Assembly: GCA_017308515.1 (NCBI GenBank) | Contig: JAFKEN010000006.1 | Coordinates: forward strand, 416,479-480,478 | Source of the DNA: Actinomycetales bacterium | GTDB lineage: Bacteria > Actinomycetota > Actinomycetes > Actinomycetales > Microbacteriaceae | Direction: 5' to 3' | Length of the DNA: 64,000 nt | In this document: positions 1-9,311 of the stretch, piece after piece | How positions within the stretch are numbered: position 1 is the stretch's first letter | Layout of the letters: each line of letters begins with the position of its first letter | Made by a program: the position numbers and the translations under genes | The notes under the pieces: generated by a model | Databases searched by the model: none | Told to the model about the DNA's origin: nothing | Seen by the model: the letters and a program-made list of their open reading frames with translations, nothing else

Positions 1-77
1 TCAACGAGGCCGACCTGAGCTTCGTCGACTTCGACAGCTTCAGCTCGGACGACTACACCCCCGGCACCTACAACTGA
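1..77 (+). CDS. C-terminal end of an unknown protein (partial)
   Basis: Only the last 24 codons are in the window, in the frame that ends with TGA at 75-77. The tail is acidic and aromatic (DFDSFSSDDY) and ends TPGTYN. No family can be recognised from so little sequence. A strong hairpin starts 11 bases after the stop, so this gene probably ends its own transcript and is separate from the FHA/kinase operon that follows. Confidence 0.6.
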   Translation, partial: NEADLSFVDFDSFSSDDYTPGTYN

Positions 78-88
78 GTGCCGAACCC

Positions 89-122
89 GGAGGCCCCCGT
101 CGCGATCGCGGCGGGGGCCTCC
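89..122 (+). terminator. Hairpin terminator after the first partial gene
   Basis: A perfect 11 bp stem pairs 89-99 (ggaggcccccg) with 112-122 (cgggggcctcc). The 12-base loop is itself nearly self-complementary. There is no clear T-run, which is common for actinobacterial terminators. Its position just after a stop codon supports the call. Confidence 0.7.
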
Positions 123-199
123 GGCGTTTCCCCGTGCGGTCGTCGTCGGGTGCCATCCCCCGCGGGGGAGAGCCCGGATCGACCGGAACGCCCCTCGGA

Positions 200-205
200 T
201 AGACT
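200..205 (+). promoter_or_regulatory. Putative -10 element for the FHA/kinase operon
   Basis: TAGACT lies 7 bases before an ATG at 213. The same TAGnnT-plus-6/7-base arrangement occurs before several other genes in this window, which suggests that the transcript starts at or next to that ATG. I see no convincing -35 box. Confidence 0.5.
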
Positions 206-212
206 CGGGCGC

Positions 213-242
213 ATGCCCGCGATCGCCGCCGCCGCGGGGTAG
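213..242 (+). CDS. Possible 9-residue leader peptide (MPAIAAAAG)
   Basis: A short frame of ATG plus eight codons and a TAG stop begins 7 bases after the TAGACT element, where a leaderless transcript would begin. It ends 5 bases before the GTG of the FHA gene at 248. If translated, ribosomes finishing it could restart on the FHA gene, which has only a weak ribosome-binding site of its own. This rests on position alone; the ATG could also be meaningless. Confidence 0.3.
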   Translation: MPAIAAAAG

Positions 243-247
243 ACGCG

Positions 248-1171
248 GTGTTCGCCTCCCGCCCGGCCGCCCCGGGCACCCTCGCCGGGTTCGCGGTCGT
301 GACCGACCGGTTCGTGGGCCTGCTCGGCTCCGACAGCGACGCGGGCGTCGCGGTCGAGCTCTACCGGCTCCTCGAGGAGCCGACGACGCGCCTGTCCGAC
401 GTGCTCGACGTGTTCGCCTCGGTCGGGGCGATGCGGGCCTTCGCGCTCGTCGAGGTGCGCGATCCGGCACGGCGCGTGCTGCACGTCGCGGTCTGCGGCG
501 ATGTCGCGGTGGAGCTGCCCGGCGTCGACACGCCGTCCGCCGCCGAGCCGGGAGCGATCTGGTTCGACGGCGAGGTCCGCGGAGTGGAGAGCCTGCTGCT
601 GCGGGTGGGGGTGCCCGACCCGCGCTCGAGCGTCGCGCTGCCGATCCGCCGCGGCGTCGTCGCGGCCGCGGAGGTGCGCTTCGACGAGGAGCACGACGCC
701 CCGTCGACGCTGCGCGCCGAGGACGGCGTCCGCCTGAGCACGCAGTCGATCGAGCTGCCGCGCGCGGCCGAGGCGGATGCCGTGGGCACCGCGGCGCCGG
801 ACCCGGCCGCGTCCGGCGCGGGGGCGCCCTCGCCCTCGTGGCTGCTGCGGCTGCCCGACGGCGGGGAGCTCGAGCCGCGCTCCCGGCTCGTCTTCGGGCG
901 GCGGCCGTGGCGCACGGATCCGGAGGAGACCGCGACCGGCTACGTGCTCGCCCCCTCGCCGCGCCGGGAGATCTCGTCGGTGCACCTCGAGGTCGCGCCG
1001 AACGGCGCCGAGCTGCACGCGCGCGACCTCGGATCCACCAACGGCACCCTCGTCGAGAGCCCCGGCCGGGCGCCCCGCCTGTTGCGCGACGGCCGCTCCA
1101 CGATGCTGGCCGAGGGTGACGTGCTCGACCTCGGCGAGGGATTCCGGGTGCACGTCGGCCGGGGCGGGTGA
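248..1171 (+). CDS. FHA-domain protein
   Basis: A 307-residue cytoplasmic protein with a C-terminal forkhead-associated domain (about residues 195-305). The FHA core motifs are visible: the FGRR strand, SSVHLEV and DLGSTNGT. FHA domains bind phosphothreonine peptides, so this is a likely reader of the kinase encoded next. The N-terminal 180 residues are a mixed alpha/beta region that I cannot assign; they may be a remnant of a phosphatase-like or other sensor fold. The GTG start gives the longest plausible frame, with only a weak Shine-Dalgarno. The stop overlaps the kinase start by 4 bases (GTGA), so the two are translationally coupled. The protein is the first full gene of the cluster that runs to 14108. 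Confidence 0.8.
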   Translation: MFASRPAAPGTLAGFAVVTDRFVGLLGSDSDAGVAVELYRLLEEPTTRLSDVLDVFASVGAMRAFALVEVRDPARRVLHVAVCGDVAVELPGVDTPSAAEPGAIWFDGEVRGVESLLLRVGVPDPRSSVALPIRRGVVAAAEVRFDEEHDAPSTLRAEDGVRLSTQSIELPRAAEADAVGTAAPDPAASGAGAPSPSWLLRLPDGGELEPRSRLVFGRRPWRTDPEETATGYVLAPSPRREISSVHLEVAPNGAELHARDLGSTNGTLVESPGRAPRLLRDGRSTMLAEGDVLDLGEGFRVHVGRGG

Positions 1172-2307
1172 GCATGCCCTCCCGTCGCCCCGCCCGCCCG
1201 CCGGTGCTCGCCGGGTACAGCTACGTGCGCCCGCTCGGCTCGGGCGGCTTCGCCGACGTCTACCAGTACCAGCAGGACATGCCGCGCCGGGTGGTCGCGG
1301 TCAAGGTGCTCGTCGACGACGCGATCGACCCCGAGGTGATCCGGGTCTTCAACGCGGAGGCCGACGTCATGGCCCGGCTCTCCGCGCATCCCTCGATCGT
1401 GAACATCCACGAGGCGAGCATCTCGAGCGACGGCCGGCCCTACTTCGTCATGGAGTACTGCCCCGATTCGATGAGCGCGCGCTACAAGCGCGGACCGCTC
1501 CCGGTGGCCGAGGTGCTCGACGTCGGCGTGCGGATGGCGGGCGCGCTCGAGACGGCGCACCGGGCGGGGGTGCTGCACCGCGACATCAAGCCCTCGAACA
1601 TCCTCCTCACCGGGCTCGGCGCGCCCGTGCTCGCGGACTTCGGCGTCGCCACCGCGCTCGCCGGCGAGCACGACGAGGAGCAGGTCTTCGCGATGTCGGT
1701 ACCGTGGAGCGCGCCCGAGGTGCTCGAGGAGGTCGACACCGGATCGGTCGCGACCGAGGTCTGGAGCCTCGGCGCGACGCTCTACACGCTGCTCGCCGGC
1801 CGGGCCCCCTTCGAGGCCCCCGAGCGGGAGCGCAACCGGCCCGAGCAGATGACGCCGCGCGTCGTGAAGGCGCGCTACACGCCGCTCGGCCGCGACGGCC
1901 TGCCGCCCCGGGTGGAGGCGATCCTGCAGCGCACGATGGCGAAGGATCCGAGCCGCCGCCACGAGTCGATGCAGGCGCTCGGCGAGGAGCTGCGCTGGGC
2001 ACAGTACGAGGCGGGGCTGCCCCCGACGGCGCTCGAGGTCGCCGCACCGGAGTGGGTGATGGCCGAGGCACCGATCGACTTCCGCGCCGAGGAGGCGCGC
2101 GGCCCCGTGATCTCGACCGTGCAGCGCGACTCCCGCCGCGCCGCGCGCGCCGCCTCGGCCGCCCGCGTGCGCCGCCCCGACGACTCCCTGCCGCGGCCGG
2201 CACCGCGGCCCTCGCCGTGGCGACCCGCGCTTCTGGGCGCTCTCGTGGGTGCCGCCGTGCTCGGCGTCGTCGGCGCCCTCGTGCTGTGGGCGACCGGGGT
2301 GCTCTGA
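1168..2307 (+). CDS. Membrane-anchored Hanks-type serine/threonine protein kinase
   Basis: A 379-residue kinase that should phosphorylate Ser/Thr residues on partner proteins. The kinase domain fills residues 17-285: glycine loop LGSGGFADVY (23-32), ATP-anchoring Lys46 in VAVKVL, catalytic HRDIKPSN with Asp139, metal-binding DFG at 157-159 and an APE motif after a short activation segment. About 50 Arg/Pro-rich residues follow, then one C-terminal transmembrane helix (ALLGALVGAAVLGVVGALVL) that leaves almost nothing outside the cell. Unlike PknB it has no extracellular sensor, so input may come from a partner, perhaps the giant surface protein encoded next. It overlaps the FHA gene by 4 bases and the next gene by 1 base (TGATG). 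All catalytic residues are present. Confidence 0.9.
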   Translation: MSMPSRRPARPPVLAGYSYVRPLGSGGFADVYQYQQDMPRRVVAVKVLVDDAIDPEVIRVFNAEADVMARLSAHPSIVNIHEASISSDGRPYFVMEYCPDSMSARYKRGPLPVAEVLDVGVRMAGALETAHRAGVLHRDIKPSNILLTGLGAPVLADFGVATALAGEHDEEQVFAMSVPWSAPEVLEEVDTGSVATEVWSLGATLYTLLAGRAPFEAPERERNRPEQMTPRVVKARYTPLGRDGLPPRVEAILQRTMAKDPSRRHESMQALGEELRWAQYEAGLPPTALEVAAPEWVMAEAPIDFRAEEARGPVISTVQRDSRRAARAASAARVRRPDDSLPRPAPRPSPWRPALLGALVGAAVLGVVGALVLWATGVL

Positions 2308-5300
2308 TGGCGCGGGCGGGGCGAGCGGCCGGGGCGGCCGCCCGACGGCGGGGAACCTCCGCGCGCGCCAGGCGGAATCCGCTGCTGCGCCGCCGGGTGC
2401 TCGCGGCGACGGCGGCGACCGCCGCGGCCGCGACCCTCGTGACCCTGGCGGTGGTCGCCGGCGGCTACGACGCCCAGGAGGTGCCGCCGCTCGAGCCCGC
2501 CGTCTGGGTCACGCGCGACGCGGGCCAGTACGCGCGCGTCAACACCGAGGTCGGCGAGATCGACACCGTGCGCAGCGTCGACGATCCGAGCGGCGTCGTG
2601 CAGTTCGGCGCGCAGAGCGTGCTGTTCACGCATGGCTACGGGCAGGCCTGGCCGATCGACCCGGCGCGGCCGCTCGACGTGCTCGGCAGCGCCGCGGAGT
2701 CGGGCGCGCCGGGGGTCGCGGTGGGCGCCCCGACCCCGACCGGCACCCGGGCCGTGGTCTCGGCGGGGTCGTGGGTCGTCTACCTGACCGACCTCGGCAC
2801 GGTCTACGTCGCCGACCTGCGCGAGGGCGCGGCCACCGGCCCGCGGCTCGTCGATCCGTTCCGCGACGTCGAGGTGGTCGAGGGCCGCGAGCCGCCCAGC
2901 TACCGCGCGAGCGCCGTCGCGGTCGACGACGCGGGCCGGCTCGCGCTCTACTCGGCGGCCGAGGGTGCGGTGCGCCGCTACGACGCCGCGCGCGACGCGT
3001 TCACGGGCGTCGACGAGGTGACCTCGGCGCCGGAAGCCGAGGCGCGCGTCGAGCTGACGCTCGTGGGCGGCCGATGGGTGCTCTCCGACCCGGTCGCCGG
3101 GCGGCTCGTCGTCGAGGGCCGCTCCGACCCGATCGCGACCGGGCTCGGGCCGGATGCGGTGCTGCAGTCCGGCGCGGCGAGCGGCGACCGGGTGCTGCTG
3201 GCCGACTCCGGAGCCCTGCTCGCGGTCGACCTGGGCAGCGGCCGGAGCGAGCGGCTGGCCGACGGGGCCGGGGTTCCGGCGCGCCCCGTCGTCGTCGCCG
3301 GCGTGCCGACCGCCGCCTGGGTCGGGCCCGACCGCGGGGTGCTGTGGACCGCGGAGGGCGGTGCGGTGCCGCTCGAGGTCCCCGCCGGGACCCTCGACGA
3401 GGTCGACGCGATCCGGCCCGAGATCCGCAGCAACGGCGACCGGGCCGTGCTCAACGAGACGGCCTCCGGTCTGCTCTGGAGCATCCCGACCGGCGAGCTG
3501 ATCCCCGTCGACGAGTGGGCGATCGACGACACCGCGCCGCGCGAGACCGGCACGGTCGAGGTCGACGATGTCGCCGAGCAGGAGCCGCCGGTCGCCGTCG
3601 CCGACGCCTTCGGGGTGCGCGCCGGCGCGCTCGTCATGCTGCCGCTGCTGCTCAACGACCACGACCCGAACAAGAAGGACGTGCTGACGATCGACGGCGG
3701 CTCGGTCGCCGGACTCGACCCGTCCTTCGGCGAGCTGAGCCTCGCGGCCGACGACCAGCAGGCGGTCGTGCGGGTGCGGGCGGGCGCCGGCTCGGCCTCC
3801 TTCGTCTACGCCGCGACCGACGGGATCGCCGACTCGCCCCCGGTGACCGTGACCCTGACCGTCGTGCCCGACGAGCAGAACGCGCCGCCCGAGTGGTGCG
3901 GGGTCGAAGCCTGCCGTCAGGAGTGGCCCGCGCCCGCGATCGCCCCGGGCGGCGCGGTCACCGTCCCGGTGCTGCCGGGCTGGGTCGACCCCGACGGCGA
4001 CCCCTTCGTGCTGAGCGACGCGAGCCCCGTCGACCCCGATGCTCCCGTCACCGTGGTCGCGACCGGCGACGGCCGCATCGTCGTGCGCCACCAGGATCCG
4101 AACGCGGCCGACGAGCTCATCCCGATCGCCGTGACGATGACCGACGCCCGCGGCGCGAGCGCCACCAAGACCCTCGACCTGCGCGTGCAGTCCACGCCCG
4201 CGCTCGTGGCCGAGCCGGTCGCGGCGATCGTCGGCGTCGGGCAGACGGCCGCGGTCGACGTGCTCGCCCACGTGCGCGGGGGGTCCGGCTCGTTCCGCGT
4301 GGTCGACGCGGTGCTGAGCAGCGCCGGCGCCGGCATCACGGTGGCGCCCAACGCCTCCTCGGGCCGCGTCGACCTCACCGCCGACCGGCCCGGCGACTAC
4401 GCCATCAGCTACACCGTCGAAGACGGCCTCACCCAGGCGCGCCAGTCGGCGCTGCTGCGGGTGACGGCGGTGGGCCCGGGCGCTCCGCTCGCGATCGCGC
4501 CGCTCACCGCCTTCGTGCGCGCGGGCGAGGACACGACGGTCGACGTGCTCGCCGCGGTGCAGAACACGAGCGGTCGGGTGCTCCTGGTCGCGCAGGCCGC
4601 GAGCGACGATCCGGCGCTCAGCGTCGACGTCGTCGGCCAGTCGCGCGTGCGGGTGAGCGGCACGACCGCCGACGGGGCGCCGGGGCGGGTCGGCACGGCG
4701 AGCTTCACCGTGGTCGACGGCGCGGGCGCCCAGGTGGTCGGCGAGCTGACGGTGTTCCTGGTCGCCGCGACGACGGGCGTCGACCCGATCACGATCCCCG
4801 ACACGGCCCTCGTGCGCGCGGGCGAGCAGGCCGACCTGCCCGTCCTGGCCAACGACGTGAGCCCGCGCGGCGAGCGGCTCGTGCTGCACCCCACCCTCAC
4901 CGGCTCGGGGGCGCCGGGCGAGCTGGCCTTCGTCGCGGGCGATCGGATCCGCTACCTGGCGCCGCCGGATCCGGGCGTCTACACGCTGCGCTACAGCGCC
5001 TACCTCGAGAACGCCCCGGAGCGGCTGGATGCGGCGACCGTCACGGTGACCGTGCTGCCCTCCGGCGGCAACCGCCCCCCGCAGCCGCCGCTGCTGTCGG
5101 GGCGGGTGCTCTCCGGTCAGAGCGTCTCGATCGCCGTCCCGAGCTCCGGGATCGACCCGGATGGCGACCGCGTGGTGCTCGCCGATGTCGACCAGCCGCC
5201 GGCCGGCGGCGGCGTGGCCGCCATCTCGGCGGAGGGCGACGCGATCGTCTACACCGCGCCGGGCGACGGGGTCAGCGGCGGCCAGATCTCGTTCGGGTAC

Positions 5301-8300
5301 ACGGTGCGCGACTCCGAGGGCGCCACCGCGACCGGGCGGGTGCGGGTGGGCGTGCTCGACGCGCGCGCCTCCGATGTCGCGCCGGTCACCTACTCCGACT
5401 ACATCCGCGCCCAGGTCGGCTCGGCCTCGCCGGTCACCGTCATGCCGACGCTCAACGACCGCGACCCGCTGCAGGGGGCGCTGCAGCTCGTCTCGATCGA
5501 GCCGAACGCGCCGGCCGGCAGTCCCGAGTACGCGCGGCTCGCGGCGCTGCTCGACGCGGACACCGACCTCGACGCCGGCGTCGTCCGGGTGCGGCCGGGG
5601 GACGTGCTCGGCACCCAGTCCTACGTCTACACGGTGTACTCGACGGCAAGCTTCAGCACCGCCCAGGGCCTCGTGGTGGTCGCGGTCGCCGAGGATCCGG
5701 CTCCCGACGCCCCGGTCGTCAGCGACACCGTGGTCACCGCCCGCACCCGCGGGCAGCTCGCGGAGGGCATCGACGTCGTCACCGACCGCGTGCAGTGGGC
5801 GACCGGGAACGTCGACGATCTGCGCCTGTCGGTCTGGGGCCCGCAGGCCGAGAGCTACCGGGTCGACGGCCGCCGGATCGCGGGTCCGTTCCCGGCGGGC
5901 GGCGCCATCGTGCCCTTCGCCCTCACCGGCGCGGGCCCCGACGGCCCGGTGACGAGCTACGGGTTCCTGCGGATCCCCGCCCTCGACGACCTGCGCCTCC
6001 AGCTGGCCGGCGACGCGGCCCCGATCGAGGTGCCGGAGGAGCAGTCGACGCGCTTCGCGGTGCGCGCGCTGCTCGACCTCGTCCCCGAGGACGAGATCGA
6101 GATCCGCGACGACGCCGCCTTCGCCGTGCAGCGCGACGCCGCGTCATGCTCCGCGGTGTCCGCGACGCGGGTCGAGTACACGGCGGGGCGCGAGGCGCCG
6201 TGGTCCGACACCTGCACGGTGCCGGTGCGCCTCGTCGGCCAGAGCACCTGGACGCTGCTGGGCGTGCCGATCGCGATCGCGCCGAAGGATCCGCAGGCGG
6301 TGCTGAACCCGCTCAGCCGCACCGTCGCGCCGGGCGCCACCGAGACCGTCGACCTCCTCGACGAGCTCGTCTCCTGGGAGGGCGGCCGGGTCGGCGACCT
6401 CGCGCCGCTCGTGTTCCGCACGAGCCACAGCGGCTCCGCCTTCCTCGTCACCCAGAACGGCGGCACCGTGACCGTGCAGGCGCGCGCCGACGCCCGGCCG
6501 GGCACGCGCGAGATCGTGCAGGTGACGACGCCCGGCTACGGCGGGCTCGCGGCGGGCATCTCGCTCGTCGTCGGCGTCGCCGCGCCCGACGCCCCGCGCG
6601 GCGCGGTCTTCACCCAGCAGTGCGACGTGAGCGCCGGTCCCACCTGCACGGTCGCGGTGATCGGGCGCGCCGGGCAGTACGACCCCTTCGAGGGCGCGCC
6701 GGGATCCGGCCTGACCCTCGCCGGAGTGGGCGCCGCGGGCGCCGCCGGGGCCGCCGGGACGGCGGGTGTCACCTGCTCGGTCGCGACCGTGACGGCCGCG
6801 AACGACCGCGAGATCGTCGCCACCTGGCCGCCGGGCCCCCGGCCCGAGGGCGGCACCTGCGTGGTGCCGTACACGGTCGCCGACGCGCAGCAGCGCACCG
6901 GCCCCGGCCAGCTCACCCTCGACGTGCTCGGCTACCCGCAGCCGCCCGCGACCGTGACGACGGTCGCCTACACCGGCACGAGCGTGACGCTCTCGGTTCC
7001 GCTCGGTCCCGCCGCGCTCGCCCACCCGGCGACCACGGGGGTGGCGATCTACGAGAACGGTGCGCCGGTCGCCGCGAGCTGCGCGCCCGGCGGCGCGAGC
7101 GAGTACCGCTGCGTCGTCTCCGGTCTCGTCAACGGCGAGCAGCACCGGTACACGGCCCGCGCGGTCAACGCGATCGGCGAGTCGCTCGACACGAGCGCGC
7201 ACCGCACCTCGGCCTACGCGAAGCCGGTGGTGACGGGCCTGGTCGCCACCTCGATCTTCCAGCCGGGCACCACGAGCGCCACGACGGGCGTCGTGCGGCT
7301 CGCCATCACCGCGGCCGACGACGCGCAGTCGTATCGGATCCTCGACGGCGGCTCGGTCGTCACGACGGTGTCGCGCACGGGGGCCACCACGACGACGAAC
7401 GTGAGCCTGAGTCCCGGCCCGCACGTGCTCGAGGTCGTGCCGATCAGCCGGTTCTCGCCCCCGATCGCGGGCAGCTCCGAGGGCGATGCGACCTCGACCT
7501 CGGCGCTCGCGGTGGGATCCCCGGTGCCCCGCGCCGCCGGCACGGTCACCGCGACCGCCGACTCGCTCACCCTCGACGGGGTGGTGTTCGACGCGAACGC
7601 GAGCCCCGCGCCGCTGAGCGTCACGTACTACGTGTGGGACTCGGGGAGCCCGACCTGCACGGCCACGGCCTCCGGCGACCACGTCGTCACCGGCGCCTTC
7701 GCGACCTCGACCACCCCGACCGTGAGCGGGCTGCCGACCAACCGCGAGTTCCGGATGGCGGCGTGCGCCTCCGCCGGCTTCGGCGCGGCGTCCTCGACCG
7801 CGCAGGACACCTTCACCTTCCAGGCCCCGCCCGCGCCGACCGGAACGCTCAGCTACAGCGTCGGCACGTCGCCCAGCCGCAGCGGCACGACCTACCGCTA
7901 CGCCGACGTCGCCGAGCCGAGCCTCGACAACCGGCCGGCGGGCTTCACGCCGCTGTACTCGGTCGACGGCGGCCCCCTCGACACGAGCCTCACCCTCTCG
8001 GCCGCCTCCGCGCCGAGCACCGTCGACGTGCGCTACTGCACCTGGCTGCGCGGAGGCTGGCGCTGCGGTCCGGCGGCCGCGCTCGCCGCGGCGACCGCCC
8101 CGACGATCGCGCAGGCGACCTTCCCGTCGAACGTCTTCGGCTGCACGGGCACCGGCGACCCGAGCGACGTGCAGATCTCGGGCGCGGCGGCCGGGTCGGC
8201 GACCGTGACCGTGACGCCCGGCCCCGGCGGCTTCGGCGGCCCGGAGTGGATCTACGACCTCACCTGGAGCGGCCCCTTCGCCGCCCTGCAGCCCCTCACC

Positions 8301-8315
8301 GGCGTCGAATGCTGA
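2307..8315 (+). CDS. Giant Ig-like/fibronectin type III surface protein
   Basis: A 2002-residue protein with an Arg-rich cytoplasmic N-terminus, one transmembrane helix or uncleaved signal anchor (about 31-52), and a very long extracellular part. Residues 55-400 show repeated short beta motifs resembling a propeller. From about 425 there are many tandem cadherin/Ig-like modules with the recurring signatures LLNDHDP, VDPDGDPF and LNDRDPL. A fibronectin type III-like module lies near 1545-1640 (YTARAVNAIGES), and the rest is beta-rich with paired cysteines. There is no sortase signal. The likely role is adhesion, scaffolding or envelope sensing, but no ligand can be predicted. The ATG overlaps the kinase stop by one base, so the kinase and this protein are made together. 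Expect about 200 kDa. I chose this start because the frame upstream of it is a shadow of the kinase. Confidence 0.8.
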   Translation: MARAGRAAGAAARRRGTSARARRNPLLRRRVLAATAATAAAATLVTLAVVAGGYDAQEVPPLEPAVWVTRDAGQYARVNTEVGEIDTVRSVDDPSGVVQFGAQSVLFTHGYGQAWPIDPARPLDVLGSAAESGAPGVAVGAPTPTGTRAVVSAGSWVVYLTDLGTVYVADLREGAATGPRLVDPFRDVEVVEGREPPSYRASAVAVDDAGRLALYSAAEGAVRRYDAARDAFTGVDEVTSAPEAEARVELTLVGGRWVLSDPVAGRLVVEGRSDPIATGLGPDAVLQSGAASGDRVLLADSGALLAVDLGSGRSERLADGAGVPARPVVVAGVPTAAWVGPDRGVLWTAEGGAVPLEVPAGTLDEVDAIRPEIRSNGDRAVLNETASGLLWSIPTGELIPVDEWAIDDTAPRETGTVEVDDVAEQEPPVAVADAFGVRAGALVMLPLLLNDHDPNKKDVLTIDGGSVAGLDPSFGELSLAADDQQAVVRVRAGAGSASFVYAATDGIADSPPVTVTLTVVPDEQNAPPEWCGVEACRQEWPAPAIAPGGAVTVPVLPGWVDPDGDPFVLSDASPVDPDAPVTVVATGDGRIVVRHQDPNAADELIPIAVTMTDARGASATKTLDLRVQSTPALVAEPVAAIVGVGQTAAVDVLAHVRGGSGSFRVVDAVLSSAGAGITVAPNASSGRVDLTADRPGDYAISYTVEDGLTQARQSALLRVTAVGPGAPLAIAPLTAFVRAGEDTTVDVLAAVQNTSGRVLLVAQAASDDPALSVDVVGQSRVRVSGTTADGAPGRVGTASFTVVDGAGAQVVGELTVFLVAATTGVDPITIPDTALVRAGEQADLPVLANDVSPRGERLVLHPTLTGSGAPGELAFVAGDRIRYLAPPDPGVYTLRYSAYLENAPERLDAATVTVTVLPSGGNRPPQPPLLSGRVLSGQSVSIAVPSSGIDPDGDRVVLADVDQPPAGGGVAAISAEGDAIVYTAPGDGVSGGQISFGYTVRDSEGATATGRVRVGVLDARASDVAPVTYSDYIRAQVGSASPVTVMPTLNDRDPLQGALQLVSIEPNAPAGSPEYARLAALLDADTDLDAGVVRVRPGDVLGTQSYVYTVYSTASFSTAQGLVVVAVAEDPAPDAPVVSDTVVTARTRGQLAEGIDVVTDRVQWATGNVDDLRLSVWGPQAESYRVDGRRIAGPFPAGGAIVPFALTGAGPDGPVTSYGFLRIPALDDLRLQLAGDAAPIEVPEEQSTRFAVRALLDLVPEDEIEIRDDAAFAVQRDAASCSAVSATRVEYTAGREAPWSDTCTVPVRLVGQSTWTLLGVPIAIAPKDPQAVLNPLSRTVAPGATETVDLLDELVSWEGGRVGDLAPLVFRTSHSGSAFLVTQNGGTVTVQARADARPGTREIVQVTTPGYGGLAAGISLVVGVAAPDAPRGAVFTQQCDVSAGPTCTVAVIGRAGQYDPFEGAPGSGLTLAGVGAAGAAGAAGTAGVTCSVATVTAANDREIVATWPPGPRPEGGTCVVPYTVADAQQRTGPGQLTLDVLGYPQPPATVTTVAYTGTSVTLSVPLGPAALAHPATTGVAIYENGAPVAASCAPGGASEYRCVVSGLVNGEQHRYTARAVNAIGESLDTSAHRTSAYAKPVVTGLVATSIFQPGTTSATTGVVRLAITAADDAQSYRILDGGSVVTTVSRTGATTTTNVSLSPGPHVLEVVPISRFSPPIAGSSEGDATSTSALAVGSPVPRAAGTVTATADSLTLDGVVFDANASPAPLSVTYYVWDSGSPTCTATASGDHVVTGAFATSTTPTVSGLPTNREFRMAACASAGFGAASSTAQDTFTFQAPPAPTGTLSYSVGTSPSRSGTTYRYADVAEPSLDNRPAGFTPLYSVDGGPLDTSLTLSAASAPSTVDVRYCTWLRGGWRCGPAAALAAATAPTIAQATFPSNVFGCTGTGDPSDVQISGAAAGSATVTVTPGPGGFGGPEWIYDLTWSGPFAALQPLTGVEC

Positions 8316-8343
8316 CGCCTCCGCCGAGCCCCGAGAGGACCCC

Positions 8344-9309
8344 ATGACGATCGCGCCCGAGCAGGCGAGCTGGTTCGCCGACACCTTCGGTCTCATCGCC
8401 GACAACATGGAGCAGGCCCTGCTGGGCAAGCGGCACGTCATCGAGCTCGTGCTCGCCGCCGCCCTCAGCGAGGGCCACGTGCTGCTCGAGGATGTGCCGG
8501 GCACCGGCAAGACCGCGCTCGCGCGGTCGCTCGCCCAGACCATCCGCGGCACCTCCACGCGCGTGCAGTTCACGCCCGACCTGCTGCCCAGCGACATCAC
8601 CGGAATCCGGGTCTTCGACCAGAAGCGCGGCGAGTGGGAGTTCCACGCCGGGCCGATCTTCGCCAACGTCGTGCTGGCCGACGAGATCAACCGCGCGAGC
8701 CCCAAGACCCAGTCCGCCCTGCTCGAGGTGATGGAGGAGGGCAACGTGACCGTCGACGGCGTCACGCGCGAGGTGGGGGCGCCCTTCGTCGTGATCGCCA
8801 CCCAGAACCCCGTCGAAGCCGCGGGCACCTACCGTCTGCCCGAGGCGCAGCTCGACCGCTTCATGGTGCGGATCGCGATCGGCTACCCCGACGACGCGTC
8901 GACCCTGCGCATCCTGCAGGGCGTCGCCCACCCCCGGAAGACCGTCGAGGGCATCGTCGAACTGGAGCGCATGATGCAGCTCATCGAGCTCGCCCGCACG
9001 GTGCAGCTGAGCCCCCTCATCTCCGACTACGTGATGCGACTCGTGGATGCCACCCGGCGCGCGAGCGAGGTGCGGCTGGGCGTGAGCGTGCGCGGCGCGA
9101 TCTCGTTCGCCCGCATCGTCATGACCTGGGCCGCCTCCCGGGGCCGCACCTACGCCACGCCGGACGACGTACGCGCCCTCGCCGTGCCGACCCTCGCGCA
9201 CCGGCTCATCCTCGAGCCCGAGGCCGAGTTCGACGGGGTCACGGCGGTCGACGTCGTCGGCCAGGTGCTCCTCGACGTGCCGCCGCCGGTGGAGAACGGC
9301 ACGGCCTGA
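8344..9309 (+). CDS. MoxR-family AAA+ ATPase
   Basis: A 321-residue chaperone-type ATPase. Walker A is GTGKT at 53-57, Walker B is VVLADEIN near 115, sensor 1 is VIATQNPVE, and the C-terminal AAA lid follows. MoxR ATPases typically act with DUF58 or VWA proteins to mature or activate envelope complexes. A DUF58 gene and a transglutaminase-like gene directly follow, the classic MoxR-DUF58-TGase arrangement. The ATG at 8344 is preceded by GAGAGGA at good spacing. The 28-base gap from the giant protein suggests one operon. Confidence 0.92.
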   Translation: MTIAPEQASWFADTFGLIADNMEQALLGKRHVIELVLAAALSEGHVLLEDVPGTGKTALARSLAQTIRGTSTRVQFTPDLLPSDITGIRVFDQKRGEWEFHAGPIFANVVLADEINRASPKTQSALLEVMEEGNVTVDGVTREVGAPFVVIATQNPVEAAGTYRLPEAQLDRFMVRIAIGYPDDASTLRILQGVAHPRKTVEGIVELERMMQLIELARTVQLSPLISDYVMRLVDATRRASEVRLGVSVRGAISFARIVMTWAASRGRTYATPDDVRALAVPTLAHRLILEPEAEFDGVTAVDVVGQVLLDVPPPVENGTA

Positions 9310-9311
9310 GC

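Noticed and set aside
777-2306. Upstream in-frame extension of the giant surface protein to 777
   Set aside because: The extra 510 residues are a shadow of the FHA and kinase genes. The ATG on the kinase stop gives a proper membrane anchor.
1875-4889. Reverse-strand open frame of 1004 codons opposite the kinase and the giant surface protein
   Set aside because: The composition is the mirror of the coding strand and there is no start signal or domain.
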